This document shows, in pieces, positions 16,744 through 25,606 of a stretch of DNA of 64,000 bases (its first letter is position 1; every line of letters starts with the position of its first letter). The notes beneath the pieces were generated by a model. The model was not told the DNA's origin. It saw nothing but the letters and a program-made list of their open reading frames with translations, and did not search any database. The stretch lies in the NCBI GenBank assembly GCA_963820415.1, contig CAWFZT010000004.1, forward strand, positions 1 to 64,000, read 5' to 3'. This DNA comes from CAWFZT01 sp963820415 (GTDB lineage: Bacteria; Chloroflexota; Anaerolineae; Anaerolineales; Anaerolineaceae). Position numbers and translations under genes: made by a program.

Positions 16744-17367
16744 TCACGCCTTAAGATAATAGGTCATGTGTTGAAGCTGGAGGATCGGGTCGATATATTC
16801 TACCTGGATCTCGTCAGGCAAATTAAGGGAGGTCGGCGAGTAATTGAGGATAGCCTGCACACCTGCCTCGACCAGGATTTCGGCGACTTTTTGGGCCGCC
16901 AAAGCGGGCACAGTCAGCATGGCGATTTTCACCCCGGCTTGGCGGATCGCCTGTACCATCCCGGCGCTGTCTTGGACGGTGAATTTGCCCACCTGCGTGC
17001 CGATGATCGCCAGGTCGTTATCAAAGACCATGATTACCCGAAAGCCGCGATTGGCAAAACCCTGGTATTGAGCGATAGCCTTGCCCAGGTTGCCGGCGCC
17101 TACCAGGGCAATGTCCCACACCTGGTTGACCTTGAGAATTTCTTGCAACCGCTCGACCAGGAATGAAATGGCATAACCGGTGCCCTGCTTTCCAAAACCG
17201 CCAAAAAAGGACAGGTCTTTGCGGATTTGGGCGGCTGAAATACCCAGTTCGGCGCCCAACTCTTGAGACGAGGTGGTTTGCTTGCCTTCTCCTGCCATCT
17301 TATGAAGGGTTTGCAAGTAGCGGGGTAGCCGGCCCACCACGATGTCAGGGATCAGTTCTAGCCTCAT
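16744..17367 (-). CDS. rex: Redox-sensing transcriptional repressor Rex
   Basis: Senses the NADH/NAD+ ratio and represses fermentation and respiration genes. N-terminal winged helix (IPDIVVGRLPRYLQTLHKM, then SSQELGAELGISAAQIRKDL) and a Rossmann domain with DIALVGAGNLGKAIAQY. 207 residues from ATG 17367, which gives the usual short leader before LIPDIV and has GGAAGG 6 nt upstream. Starting at 17397 would add ten residues with no ribosome site. The ribosome site lies in a CTTCCATGG element related to the palindrome flanks. Confidence 0.93.
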   Translation of the reverse strand: MRLELIPDIVVGRLPRYLQTLHKMAGEGKQTTSSQELGAELGISAAQIRKDLSFFGGFGKQGTGYAISFLVERLQEILKVNQVWDIALVGAGNLGKAIAQYQGFANRGFRVIMVFDNDLAIIGTQVGKFTVQDSAGMVQAIRQAGVKIAMLTVPALAAQKVAEILVEAGVQAILNYSPTSLNLPDEIQVEYIDPILQLQHMTYYLKA

Positions 17368-17411
17368 AAATGACCTTCCATGGGAAATCCTAATCAACCA
17401 GAAAATAAAAG

Positions 17412-17417
17412 ATTATA
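17412..17417 (-). promoter_or_regulatory. Candidate -10 element of rex
   Basis: Perfect TATAAT on the minus strand 44 bp upstream of the rex ATG. No matching -35 and no clear Rex operator (TTGTGAA...TTCACAA) was found. Confidence 0.35.
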
Positions 17418-17490
17418 TTTCTAGTTAATTTATCATGAAAGGCCAATTTGTGCAAATTTTCTGGTTCTCTGGGAATTGCCGTGGTGAATT

Positions 17491-17528
17491 CCCAGATTTT
17501 GGGGTGTCATGACACCCCAAAATCTGGG
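17491..17528. repeat. Perfect 38-bp palindrome (family member 2)
   Basis: CCCAGATTTTGGGGTGTCA and its exact reverse complement. It lies between the PAP2 gene stop and the rex promoter, both on the minus strand. The right flank GACCTTCCACGGTAAATCCC matches the leader of rex at 17375-17395. Confidence 0.95.
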
Positions 17529-17571
17529 GACCTTCCACGGTAAATCCCAATGAGCAAATTTTCTCAACCCT

Positions 17572-18117
17572 TTAGAAGATAAAAGGAAAAAAAGCCATCA
17601 ATAATGGGGATGCCTGCAGGATCAGCACGCCGGTCACGATCCCCAGCACCATCCCGGCCAACACGTCTGACAGGTAATGTACACCCATCCCCACCCTGGC
17701 CAGGCTGACCAGAGGCGCCCAGACCAGGATCAGGATCGCAAACCACACAGGACCCAGCCCGAGCGCCATGACAGCCAGCAGGGCCGCGCGTGCCGCATGC
17801 CCGCTGGGAAACGAATGTGGGTCGGTGTTCCGGTAGATCGCCCCCCATTCGCCAGGTGGGCGACTTCGACGTACGCTGAATTTCACCGCCAGCACCAGCC
17901 CGGCCAGGACCAGTACGCCGGCTGCCATCAGGGCCGACCTGACGTGCCAGGCATTATGGCTAATTAGCCAAAAGATGAAGAGCGCCGTCAGCCAGAACCA
18001 TGAGTCGCCGGAATGGGCGAAAAAAGCGCTCAGTTTCCACAGCCAGCGTTTTTCTGGCTGCAACCTCAGGCTTTTTGAAAGGCTGCGATCGAGGGCGATG
18101 ATGGCTTGCATGTCCAT
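17572..18117 (-). CDS. PAP2-family membrane phosphatase
   Basis: Integral membrane acid phosphatase acting on lipid phosphates such as undecaprenyl-PP or phosphatidic acid. The three signature motifs are KFSVRRSRP, SFPSGHAARA and SLARVGMGVHYLSDVLAG, with hydrophobic helices between them. ATG 18117 (MDMQAIIALDRS) lies just past the stop of the upstream nucleotidyltransferase gene; a TTG at 18150 would overlap it. Third gene of a likely three-gene operon with the proteins at 18122 and 18906. Confidence 0.88.
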   Translation of the reverse strand: MDMQAIIALDRSLSKSLRLQPEKRWLWKLSAFFAHSGDSWFWLTALFIFWLISHNAWHVRSALMAAGVLVLAGLVLAVKFSVRRSRPPGEWGAIYRNTDPHSFPSGHAARAALLAVMALGLGPVWFAILILVWAPLVSLARVGMGVHYLSDVLAGMVLGIVTGVLILQASPLLMAFFPFIF

Positions 18118-18121
18118 GGAG

Positions 18122-18889
18122 CTATTTTTTAAGCAGGTCTGCCTTGACAATTTCGTACTGGAAAGGTTTGTCGATATCCATCCCCAGCTCGGCGTATGGA
18201 CAGACGATCACATGACCGTTCAAGCCGACGCGCCGGCTGACCAGGCGTTCGGCCACAGCTAACGTTAACTGGTGGAATAGGATCATGAACAATGTGTCCA
18301 ACCCGAGCAGCCAGGCCTGTTTGAGCGGGTTTTTACGCGCCTCAATCAGGCGTCTCCAAATCGGGTTGGTGTTTTTCAGTACAGCCGCACGCCCGGCATG
18401 GATATCTCCACCGCATACTTCCAAATCCTTCATGCGCAGATAGGTCCGTTTGGAGGCAGGATAACGTTTTTCCATCACGCTGCGTTCGACCACGAAGTAA
18501 TACATATCGTGATCGGTCTCCTGGACCTTGTCTACCAGCCAATCGACCATGGCAGAGGTGGCCCCCGGCACATCCGAGGCGACCACCAGGAACTGTCTGG
18601 TAGAAGGATCCTGGCGCAGCAGCTCGAGACCGCCGGCCTGGATGTTGCTCAGTAATTCTCCCTGGTCCTCCAGAAAGGTTAACGGTTTGGCGGATTCAAG
18701 CGTTGAATTGGGGGGTATGCCGACGATCACAATGGAACCGATCTTTGCCGATCCGTTCAAGGCATCCAGCACCCATTGGATCATCGGTTTGCCGTTAAGA
18801 TCCAGCAGCGCCTTATATCTGCCCTGTGTCAGTGCGTACAGGCTTTCTCCTGGGCGGGGTTTGCCGCCGGCTGTCATTACGACATCCAT
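18122..18889 (-). CDS. MobA-like NTP transferase
   Basis: Nucleotidyltransferase of the MobA/CofC/GlmU-like Rossmann class. The N-terminus has VVMTAGGKPRPGESLYALTQ followed by GRYKALLDLNGKPMIQWVL, the NTP-binding and sugar- or cofactor-selecting loop. An Asp in FLVVASDVPGATS fits the metal site. 255 residues; GAGGAAA lies just before ATG 18889. The substrate is unknown. A neighbouring PAP2 phosphatase suggests lipid-linked chemistry, but that is inference. Confidence 0.8.
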   Translation of the reverse strand: MDVVMTAGGKPRPGESLYALTQGRYKALLDLNGKPMIQWVLDALNGSAKIGSIVIVGIPPNSTLESAKPLTFLEDQGELLSNIQAGGLELLRQDPSTRQFLVVASDVPGATSAMVDWLVDKVQETDHDMYYFVVERSVMEKRYPASKRTYLRMKDLEVCGGDIHAGRAAVLKNTNPIWRRLIEARKNPLKQAWLLGLDTLFMILFHQLTLAVAERLVSRRVGLNGHVIVCPYAELGMDIDKPFQYEIVKADLLKK

Positions 18890-18905
18890 TTTTTCCTCGC
18901 CTGCA

Positions 18906-19823
18906 TCACAGTTCCTGGATCTGAGGGGTCATCTTCAACTGCTGGATGACTCGTTCCATTTCCTCGAAATAATTGCCCGGATGGACATAATCGACCGGCT
19001 CTTTACGTCCCATGGCGGCAATAATGGCTGCTTCCATCATATTCGTGCCGAATGATCGTCCCTCCAGGACAGGTGTTGTGGTTACTAAGTATTTTACCCC
19101 TGCTTTACGGAAAATATCCTGGTCTTCGGGAGTGGTTGTATTGGTGACGATCACTTTGCCTGGCAGGTGTTCCGGCATGTAGCGGCGGATGTAATGGCAG
19201 TCGCCGGCGATCACACTGGCCCATTGAAAGTATTTCTCCCATTTGGGAGTACGTTTTTCCTGCTCTTTTCCAGTTGGGTAGACCCACTTGAAGGGCAGCC
19301 GTCCGGCGACGTTCATCAAAATCGCCGCCAGGCGTTTTACCGCCCGTTCGCTGTGGATTGGAAATGGCAGTCCTAAGGCGAACATCATGTCCCCGAAAAG
19401 GGTTTCGTAACCGGCTTTGATGAAAGATTGGGTCAGGCCCCAGCGGTCGACCCCGGTAACGATGAACACGCGCTTGATTTTCAGGTATTCCCCGATCTGC
19501 CTTTCGACCACGCTGCCTGCCTGGCTTTCGAGGGTCATCTTCAAGCCGGTGCCATCCACGATCGGCGTTATATGCACGTTCTTTACCATAGGCAGGACAG
19601 AATAAAGAGGATAACGCCGGTCGCCGACGGTCAAGCCCAGGTCAGCCCCCCCTACCCCGAAAGCATCCACTTTTCCGTCCAATTCCTCATACATCCTGGC
19701 GGCTTTTTTCATATCGCCATCCGTGCCTGTGCGTTGGAGGTGGACCTTTTCACCCAGCAGCTCGATCTCCACCGATTTATCGCGTTTGGTTGAGCCTATG
19801 CTGATGCTGATAGCTTCTTTCAT
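18906..19823 (-). CDS. Uncharacterised conserved protein (family often labelled quinate 5-dehydrogenase)
   Basis: 305 residues with no motif I can assign with certainty. The order is an N-terminal SISIGSTKRDKSVEIELLGE, a glycine-rich FGVGGADLGL, RVFIVTGVDRWGLTQSF, then a C-terminal Rossmann-like part with KVIVTNTTTPEDQDIF and GRSFGTNMMEAAIIAAMG. Proteins like this are labelled quinate 5-dehydrogenase in databases from memory, but no shikimate-pathway neighbours are here and the label should not be trusted. GGAG precedes ATG 19823. First gene of the three-gene operon. Confidence 0.6.
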   Translation of the reverse strand: MKEAISISIGSTKRDKSVEIELLGEKVHLQRTGTDGDMKKAARMYEELDGKVDAFGVGGADLGLTVGDRRYPLYSVLPMVKNVHITPIVDGTGLKMTLESQAGSVVERQIGEYLKIKRVFIVTGVDRWGLTQSFIKAGYETLFGDMMFALGLPFPIHSERAVKRLAAILMNVAGRLPFKWVYPTGKEQEKRTPKWEKYFQWASVIAGDCHYIRRYMPEHLPGKVIVTNTTTPEDQDIFRKAGVKYLVTTTPVLEGRSFGTNMMEAAIIAAMGRKEPVDYVHPGNYFEEMERVIQQLKMTPQIQEL

Positions 19824-19997
19824 TATTACTCCTACCCTTGGATTTTCAGGGGAAAATGAGGCTTAATTTTAGAGTATACCACTTCACATATATCCTGGCT
19901 GTTCTGAATTCAAAGGTACTTCTTTTGTCCTGCGTACAACTGGTGTGAGGGTATCTTCCTAAGCTGAAACACTTTAAAATTGATTCGGTTGCTTGAA
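19824..19997. other. Divergent intergenic region
   Basis: Between the minus-strand operon and the ABC importer. No gene; AT-rich. The importer promoter follows at 19998. Confidence 0.5.
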
Positions 19998-20025
19998 TTG
20001 ACAAAAATCAAATATCATTTATAAT
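19998..20025 (+). promoter_or_regulatory. Strong predicted promoter of the peptide importer
   Basis: Perfect TTGACA (19998-20003), 16 bp, perfect TATAAT (20020-20025). The start of transcription would fall about 125 nt before the GTG start, leaving a sizeable untranslated leader. Confidence 0.75.
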
Positions 20026-20159
20026 GATGTTTTAATATATTCAAGGAAAGCCTAAGAATAGTTGTTGATTGAAGGAGGTGTCCAGGAAGAGTACTAACCA
20101 TCAGTCCTTTAACGTTCCCCAAGTTTAGAAAAATCATATACTCTTTGAAGGAGGAGAAA

Positions 20160-21950
20160 GTGAAACAGCGTTTTGTACTTGTTGTTGTAACTGTATTTAT
20201 TTTGGCAAGCATGCTCATGACCGCCTGCCAACCGGTAGCCGCCCCCCCGGCTGCCCCTGCCCCTACTCAGCCAGCCGCTCCAGCGGCCACCTCGGCCCCG
20301 GCAGCTACCTCGGCTCCGGCGGCGACTTCAGCACCGGCCGCGACTGCCGCGCCTCAGGCCACTGCAACCACTGCGGCGCCAGCATTCACGCCTCTTTCGC
20401 TGGCTGCTCCCGATTGCAACTACGGCGGGAACATCAAATCCATCGAGGCGCCTGATGCCAATACGGTCGTGTTTACCCTTTGCGCCCCGGATCCTGCTTT
20501 CCCAGCCAAGGCTGCCTTCGCCGCCTTTGAAATTCTCCCCAAGGCTCTCCTGGATTCTACCGGAGGAGATTCGGCCAAGATTGGTAACGCGCCCATAGGT
20601 ACCGGCCCCTTCATGCTCAAAGAATGGGTGCGTGGCGATCACATGACCATGGTAGCCAACCCGAACTATTGGGGTGACAAACCCACCCTTAATACCTTAA
20701 TCATGGAGTGGTCGAAGGAACCTGCCCAACGCTTGTTGGAGCTCCAATCTGGTACCGTAGATGCCATTGAGCTGGTAGGCTCCGAGGATATAACCACCGT
20801 CCAGGCAGATACGACCCTGGTTTATTCTCCTATCCCTTCCTCCAATACCCTGTATTTTGGGATGAACAACACCAAACCGCCCTTTGACAACGAGCAGGTG
20901 CGCCAGGCATTTGCCATGGCCATCGATAAGAGCCGCATCGTCAAGAACTTCTTTCCGGCCGGCTCTATTACGGCAGAACAATTTCTTTATCCTCAATTAA
21001 AGCCCGGTTTTACCGACGGCATGACGTGGTACCCTTACGACCCGGTTAAAGCCAAGCAAATGCTGACCGACGCCAAGTTTGACTTTAATCAGACCATCCC
21101 CTTCTCCTACCGTCAGGCGACGCGCGGCTATGCGCCGCACCCTGATCAGATCGCCCAGGATGTCCAGGCCCAGTTAGTCCAGATCGGCGTCAAAATTAAA
21201 CTGGATGTGCAGGAATCGGGCACTTTGATCGGAAATTCTGGCCTGGGCAAATTAGGCTTCTACCTGCTCGGTTGGGGTGAAGATTACCCGGATGCGACGG
21301 ATTGGTTCGATTATCATTTTGGCGCATCCAACAAGCAGTTCGGCACACCATATCCCGACCTCGTTGCGGCGATCAAGCAAGGCGCTTCATTATCTGACCC
21401 GGTTGCCCGCCAGGCTGCTTACGACCAGGTCAACAAACTGATCATGCAGCACGTCCCGATGAACCCGATCGCCCATGGAGCCAGTGGTGATGCCTTTAAA
21501 GCCTCGGTAAAGAATGTCGTGGTTGGCCCGTACAACATCAACTTCCCCTACCTGACCACCGATTCTGGACAGCTTGTCTGGCTGCAAACTGGTGAGCCAA
21601 TCAGCCTGTGGTGCGGTGACGAGACCGATGGCGAGACCATCACGCCCTGCATGCAGATCTATGAACCCCTGCTGCGCTACAAGTTCGGCACCAGCCAAAC
21701 AGAACCGGCCCTGGCTACCGGGTATGAGGCGAATGCAGACCTGACCCAATATACCTTCCACCTGCGCCAGGGTGTCAAGTTCTCAGATGGCTCTGCCTTT
21801 ACTTCGGCGGATGTCTTCGCCACTTACACTGCCATGTGGGATAACAATAACCCCAATCACAAGGGCAATACGGGTGCGTTCGAATACTTTGGAACTTTGT
21901 TCGGCGGGCTCTTGAATCCCCCGGCTCCCACCGCTACACCTAAGCCCTGA
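20160..21950 (+). CDS. Family-5 ABC transporter substrate-binding lipoprotein, apparently circularly permuted
   Basis: Extracellular peptide- or nickel-type binding protein. A GTG start at 20160 has AAGGAGG 5 nt upstream. Signal peptide and lipobox end LMTAC (Cys 23), followed by an Ala/Pro/Thr-rich linker with ATSAPA repeats to about residue 75. The order of conserved blocks is unusual. The mature protein starts with SIEAPDANTVVFTLCAPDPA and GTGPFMLKEWVRGDH, which normally lie in the middle of the family. The usual N-terminal blocks, YEPLLRY, YTFHLRQGVKFSDGSAFTSA and DVFATY, come at the C-terminus (last ~95 residues). The length, 596 residues, fits a complete but rearranged domain. Two permease genes follow. 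Confidence 0.85.
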   Translation: MKQRFVLVVVTVFILASMLMTACQPVAAPPAAPAPTQPAAPAATSAPAATSAPAATSAPAATAAPQATATTAAPAFTPLSLAAPDCNYGGNIKSIEAPDANTVVFTLCAPDPAFPAKAAFAAFEILPKALLDSTGGDSAKIGNAPIGTGPFMLKEWVRGDHMTMVANPNYWGDKPTLNTLIMEWSKEPAQRLLELQSGTVDAIELVGSEDITTVQADTTLVYSPIPSSNTLYFGMNNTKPPFDNEQVRQAFAMAIDKSRIVKNFFPAGSITAEQFLYPQLKPGFTDGMTWYPYDPVKAKQMLTDAKFDFNQTIPFSYRQATRGYAPHPDQIAQDVQAQLVQIGVKIKLDVQESGTLIGNSGLGKLGFYLLGWGEDYPDATDWFDYHFGASNKQFGTPYPDLVAAIKQGASLSDPVARQAAYDQVNKLIMQHVPMNPIAHGASGDAFKASVKNVVVGPYNINFPYLTTDSGQLVWLQTGEPISLWCGDETDGETITPCMQIYEPLLRYKFGTSQTEPALATGYEANADLTQYTFHLRQGVKFSDGSAFTSADVFATYTAMWDNNNPNHKGNTGAFEYFGTLFGGLLNPPAPTATPKP

Positions 21951-22017
21951 GTCTTAGTAAAATGCCAGTGTCTGCGTATAGAATGGCATGTTCAGTAATT
22001 TAATCAACCAGTAAACT

Positions 22018-22062
22018 GGAAGGGGCACAACATGGCAATTAAATGTTGTACCCCTTCCTTTT
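22018..22062 (+). terminator. Strong rho-independent terminator/attenuator after the binding-protein gene
   Basis: GGAAGGGG (22018-22025) pairs with CCCCTTCC (22051-22058) and the stem continues with ACAACAT/ATGTTGT past one mismatch; TTTT follows. Placed between binding protein and permeases, it would let the binding protein be made in excess. Confidence 0.8.
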
Positions 22063-22094
22063 AGCTAAAAGAATCGAGTCAAAACAAGGACCTC

Positions 22095-23172
22095 ATGCTT
22101 CAGTTTACTGCGCGCCGTCTGCTATTGTTGGTCCCGGTATTAGTAGGTATTTTGCTGGTTACCTTCATCATTCTCCGGGCAATTCCCAGCGACCCGTGTA
22201 TGGCTATGTTCGGTGAAAAGGCAACCCCAGAAGTGTGCGCTCAATTCCGGGTACGATTTGGTTTGAATGACAATATTTTTGTTCAATTTATCCGTTATAT
22301 GATTCAAATTGTACAGGGAAATTTCGGGCAACTCAATCCAATACCACCGGCCTGTACTGGATTATGTTTCCGAACGTATGCCGATGACCTTTGAATTGAC
22401 TGTTGGAGCTATGATTTTTTCAACAGTTTTCGGACTTTTATTAGGTGTGGTATCCGCTTTACACCGCAACTCGGTCGTCGATACCCTGACCATGGTTGGA
22501 GCAAACATTGGTATTTCAATGCCAGTTTTTTGGTTGGGATTAATGCTGGCCTATATTTTTGCCATTACCATGAAAGGAACGCCTTTTTTCATCCCTCCCT
22601 CTGGTCGGTTAACCCCCGGCCTTTCGAACGTTGCTTTAGCTCAAGTCTGGCATTTACAGAATCTAACCGGTGTTTCCAGGTTATTGCTTAACTTTTTATC
22701 GAATTCGGTGGTGCTTAACAGCCTGATCACCGCCAAATTTGACACCTTAAGAAATGCTCTCTGGCACCTCATCTTGCCCTGCGTGGCGGTCGGGACGATA
22801 CCCCTGGCCATTATTGCCCGTATGACCCGTTCAAGTCTTTTGGAAGTTCTCGGTCAAGATTACATTCGCACGGCCCGCGCCAAAGGTTTGGTGGCGCGGT
22901 TGGTGATTTACAAACATGCCTTACGCAATGCACTGATACCCATTGTCACCATTATCGGCCTGGAGACCGGCGCCCTATTATCCGGCGCAGTGCTTACAGA
23001 AACTGTGTTTGCTTTACCCGGGATGGGGACCGCACTGATAAACGCCATTCAATCGCGCGATTACCCGGTCGTGCAAGGGTTTGTGGTGGTCAATGCCCTC
23101 ATTTTTGTTCTGGCAAATTTAATCGTAGATGTTTCCTATGCTTACCTTGATCCTCGCATCCGGTTGGATTGA
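22095..23172 (+). pseudogene. ABC peptide/nickel transporter permease, DppB type, frameshifted as sequenced
   Basis: Inner-membrane channel subunit of the importer. The start MLQFTARRLLLLVPVLVGIL is canonical for DppB/OppB. At about 22325-22330 one extra base (C in GGGCAAC) breaks the frame: GNFGQLNP should read GNFGNSIQYHRPVLDYVSER. The second frame holds the rest, including the EAA-loop region DYIRTARAKGLVARLVIYKHALRN (quoted in part) and the C-terminal YAYLDPRIRLD. Repaired length about 358 residues, normal. AAGGA precedes the ATG. Confidence 0.88.
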
Positions 23173-23178
23173 TTTAGC

Positions 23179-24104
23179 ATGGCTGCAAATGTCCCTGTCC
23201 TTTCCAACGAAAAAATCTTTGAGCGCCGAGCCCCATCCCTGGAGGCGTTACGCCGCTTTTTGCACCACAGGTCAGCCCAGTTTGGCCTGTTTATTTTTGC
23301 GTTCCTGGTTCTGATTGCGATCTTTGCTCCTGAGATAGCGCCTTATAACCCGAAGCTCCCGCTAGAGAATGTTGTCCGGCGGTCGCCGCCTTGCATCCAT
23401 TTATTTGGCTGTCCAGCAAATATACCCCAACATCTGATGGGCATCGACAGTAATAATCGCGATCTCTTTCGCGCGTTATTTTTGGCTCGCGCCTCTCACT
23501 TGAAATTGGCTTATCCACTATCTCGTTTGCTATCATCATCGGCGGGTTGATTGGCGCTCTGGCTGGCTTTTTTGGTGGGTGGGTTGATAATCTGATCATG
23601 CGCTTGATGGATATCCTCATGGCTTTCCCGGCCCTGTTGTTGGCGATTGCCATTGTCTCTGTGTTGGGCAATGGATTATTCAATGCGCTCATCGCGATTG
23701 CGATTGTCTCTATCCCAGGCTATGCCCGTGTGGTGCGTTCCGGCGTGCTTGCCGTAAAGGAATTGGATTACGTAACTGCTTCGCGTGCCTTGGGAGCCTC
23801 CAGCCTGGCCCTTATTTTCAACCGTATCCTGCCGAACTCACTGACCCCTTTGATCGTGCAAGGGACTTTGGGAATTGCCTCGGCGATTTTGAACGCGGCT
23901 GCCCTGAGTTTCTTGGGGTTAGGGGCGCAACCACCCAATTCAGAATGGGGATTAATGCTGGGACAGGAAAGCAACAGCGTATTCAACGCTCCCCATCTGG
24001 TCTTTTTCCCTGGCGTAGCCATCATGATCACGGTGCTCGCTTTCAACCTGGTAGGAGATGGCTTGCGGGATGCTTTGGACCCGCGCTTGAGGGGAGGAAG
24101 GTAA
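23179..24104 (+). pseudogene. ABC peptide/nickel transporter permease, DppC type, frameshifted as sequenced
   Basis: Second channel subunit, starting 6 nt after the DppB-type gene. The N-terminal part has RSAQFGLFIFAFLVLIAIFA and PQHLMGIDSNNRDLF, typical of DppC. Near 23490-23500 one base is missing; restoring it joins RALFLAR to SLEIGLSTISFAIIIGGLIG. The second frame carries the transmembrane part and EAA loop (DYVTASRALGASSLALIFNR) and ends DALDPRLRGG. Repaired length about 308 residues. No ATPase genes (DppD/DppF) follow in this window. Confidence 0.88.
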
Positions 24105-24138
24105 GTCTCGTAGGAGCAGAGTCAGTTGCAGCGACTGG

Positions 24139-25218
24139 TTATGCGGCGGTCTCAAAGATCTCTACTGCACGATGCATCTTGGCGATAATGTCTACCTCGA
24201 ATGGGCAGCGCTCAAGACACACCTCACATTCGATGCACTCTGATGCTTTGACCGGGAGGGAAGTATATATCTCCCGGTTGTACTGCTCTGAAACATGTGA
24301 GCCGCTATAGAACTCGACATAATCGAGGTTATAGATGACGAGAGGAATGTTGATCTCTTGTGGGCAGGGGAGGCAGTGTTTACAGTCCACGCACTGACCA
24401 CGGAGCCGGGATTTCAGATCCTCATGTAGAGACGTGAACTGCTTCTCCTCATCCGTTGCATGCAGGTACCCCAGGGCCTCATGCATCTCGGAAGCGTTGC
24501 GGGCACCAGGCACGGTAGTGCCTACAGGCTGGGAGAGAACATAGTGAAGGCATTGTACCGGCGTAATACCGGTCGGGTGACCTTCAGTCCTCAGCAGCCG
24601 ACCGCCGTGGTAAGGTTTCATGGCGACAATCCCCACCTCTAGCGTGGCGCAATTGTCGAGAAGTGCTGCGCGCGCAGGATTGCCGTAGTGCTGGTATATG
24701 TTGACTGGGAACATCAGCACGTCTATCAAGTCTGATTCAACAGCCATTCGTGCCACATCCACATTGTGATTGCTTAAGCCGATATAGCCCACTCGCCCGT
24801 CGTGCTGGTATCGCCGGATTCGTTCAATCGCCTTCTGAGCCCAACCCGACCACAATGACTCGGAGTCAACCATAGTGAGTATGGCAATTTCGACATAGCC
24901 ACCTGCCAGGCGCTCAAGGGCCTGATCAAAAGCCAGCTGGCACTGATCGATTGGCTCGTTGTAAAGGACGCCCCAATGAAGGCAGAGCACGAGGCGTTCG
25001 CGATGGCGGCGAACCGCTGGACTGATAGCCTCGATATAATCGGCAAAAGTGCCAGAGGAGGGATCACTGAAGAGATCGAGATAATTGACGCCGCCAGATA
25101 CAGCCAGGTCGAGTACCGCGTTCATATTTTTGTGATCTGCGGGCAGGTGCTCTGTGCCAATACCGATCACACTGACCTCCAGGCCGGTTCTGCCCAGGGT
25201 TCTGGTTTCCATAGCCAT
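24139..25218 (-). CDS. Aldo/keto reductase with C-terminal 4Fe-4S ferredoxin motifs
   Basis: Cytosolic oxidoreductase, 359 residues. A TIM-barrel AKR domain spans about 1-280 (TLGRTGLEVSVIGIG at the start, VGYIGLSNHNVDVARMA, GTTVPGARNASEMHEAL). Then come two cluster motifs, CVDCKHCLPCP and CIECEVCLERCPFEVDI. In the usual DxxxxYG site the sequence is YLDLFSDPSSG, so the catalytic Tyr is not obvious. The Fe-S form of AKR is common in anaerobes. AAGGAGGAAG precedes ATG 25218. Convergent with the importer genes. Confidence 0.85.
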   Translation of the reverse strand: MAMETRTLGRTGLEVSVIGIGTEHLPADHKNMNAVLDLAVSGGVNYLDLFSDPSSGTFADYIEAISPAVRRHRERLVLCLHWGVLYNEPIDQCQLAFDQALERLAGGYVEIAILTMVDSESLWSGWAQKAIERIRRYQHDGRVGYIGLSNHNVDVARMAVESDLIDVLMFPVNIYQHYGNPARAALLDNCATLEVGIVAMKPYHGGRLLRTEGHPTGITPVQCLHYVLSQPVGTTVPGARNASEMHEALGYLHATDEEKQFTSLHEDLKSRLRGQCVDCKHCLPCPQEINIPLVIYNLDYVEFYSGSHVSEQYNREIYTSLPVKASECIECEVCLERCPFEVDIIAKMHRAVEIFETAA

Positions 25219-25550
25219 TTGTCTTCCTCCTTGTACTTGGTGGCCATAACGTCATCAAGCGACGAATGGCTAACGTGTCCTCGGTGCAAGCCTCCCGGTT
25301 GAGTTTGATTGCAGTTCTTGAATATTCAGGAGCATTGGTCTCCCCATACACAGCCTATTACATAGACCGTTTATAATTATTATATACAGGATTCGCAAGT
25401 TTGCTTATCAGACCCAAGAGATTCCTAAGTTACTGCAAAGTACTGAGCTGCCTGATATTCTCTAAAGTCTCTTGGCTGATTTTCACTCATAGATTGTGAC
25501 CAATTCTATCGTTGAAGGTAGATCCTTGTAGGAAATTATGAAATAGGTGG
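25219..25550. other. Intergenic upstream of the aldo/keto reductase
   Basis: No gene. On the minus strand a TATAAT lies near 25375-25383 without a good -35. The pnp terminator adjoins on the right. Confidence 0.4.
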
Positions 25551-25594
25551 AAAACAAAAACACAGGTGCCATGGTTAGGCGCCTGTGTTTTCTT
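25551..25594 (-). terminator. Terminator hairpin after pnp
   Basis: Arms 25558-25570 and 25578-25590 (AAACACAGGTGCC/GGCGCCTGTGTTT) form a 13-bp stem. On the minus strand one pair is a mismatch and the tail reads TTGTTTT; on the plus strand it is all paired with one wobble. It could act in both directions, but only pnp reads into it closely. Confidence 0.65.
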
Positions 25595-25606
25595 ATTTAT
25601 TCACGA

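Noticed and set aside
16744..17490. Rex operator upstream of rex
   Set aside because: AATTTGTGCAAATT near 17449 is only weakly like the TTGTGAA..TTCACAA consensus.
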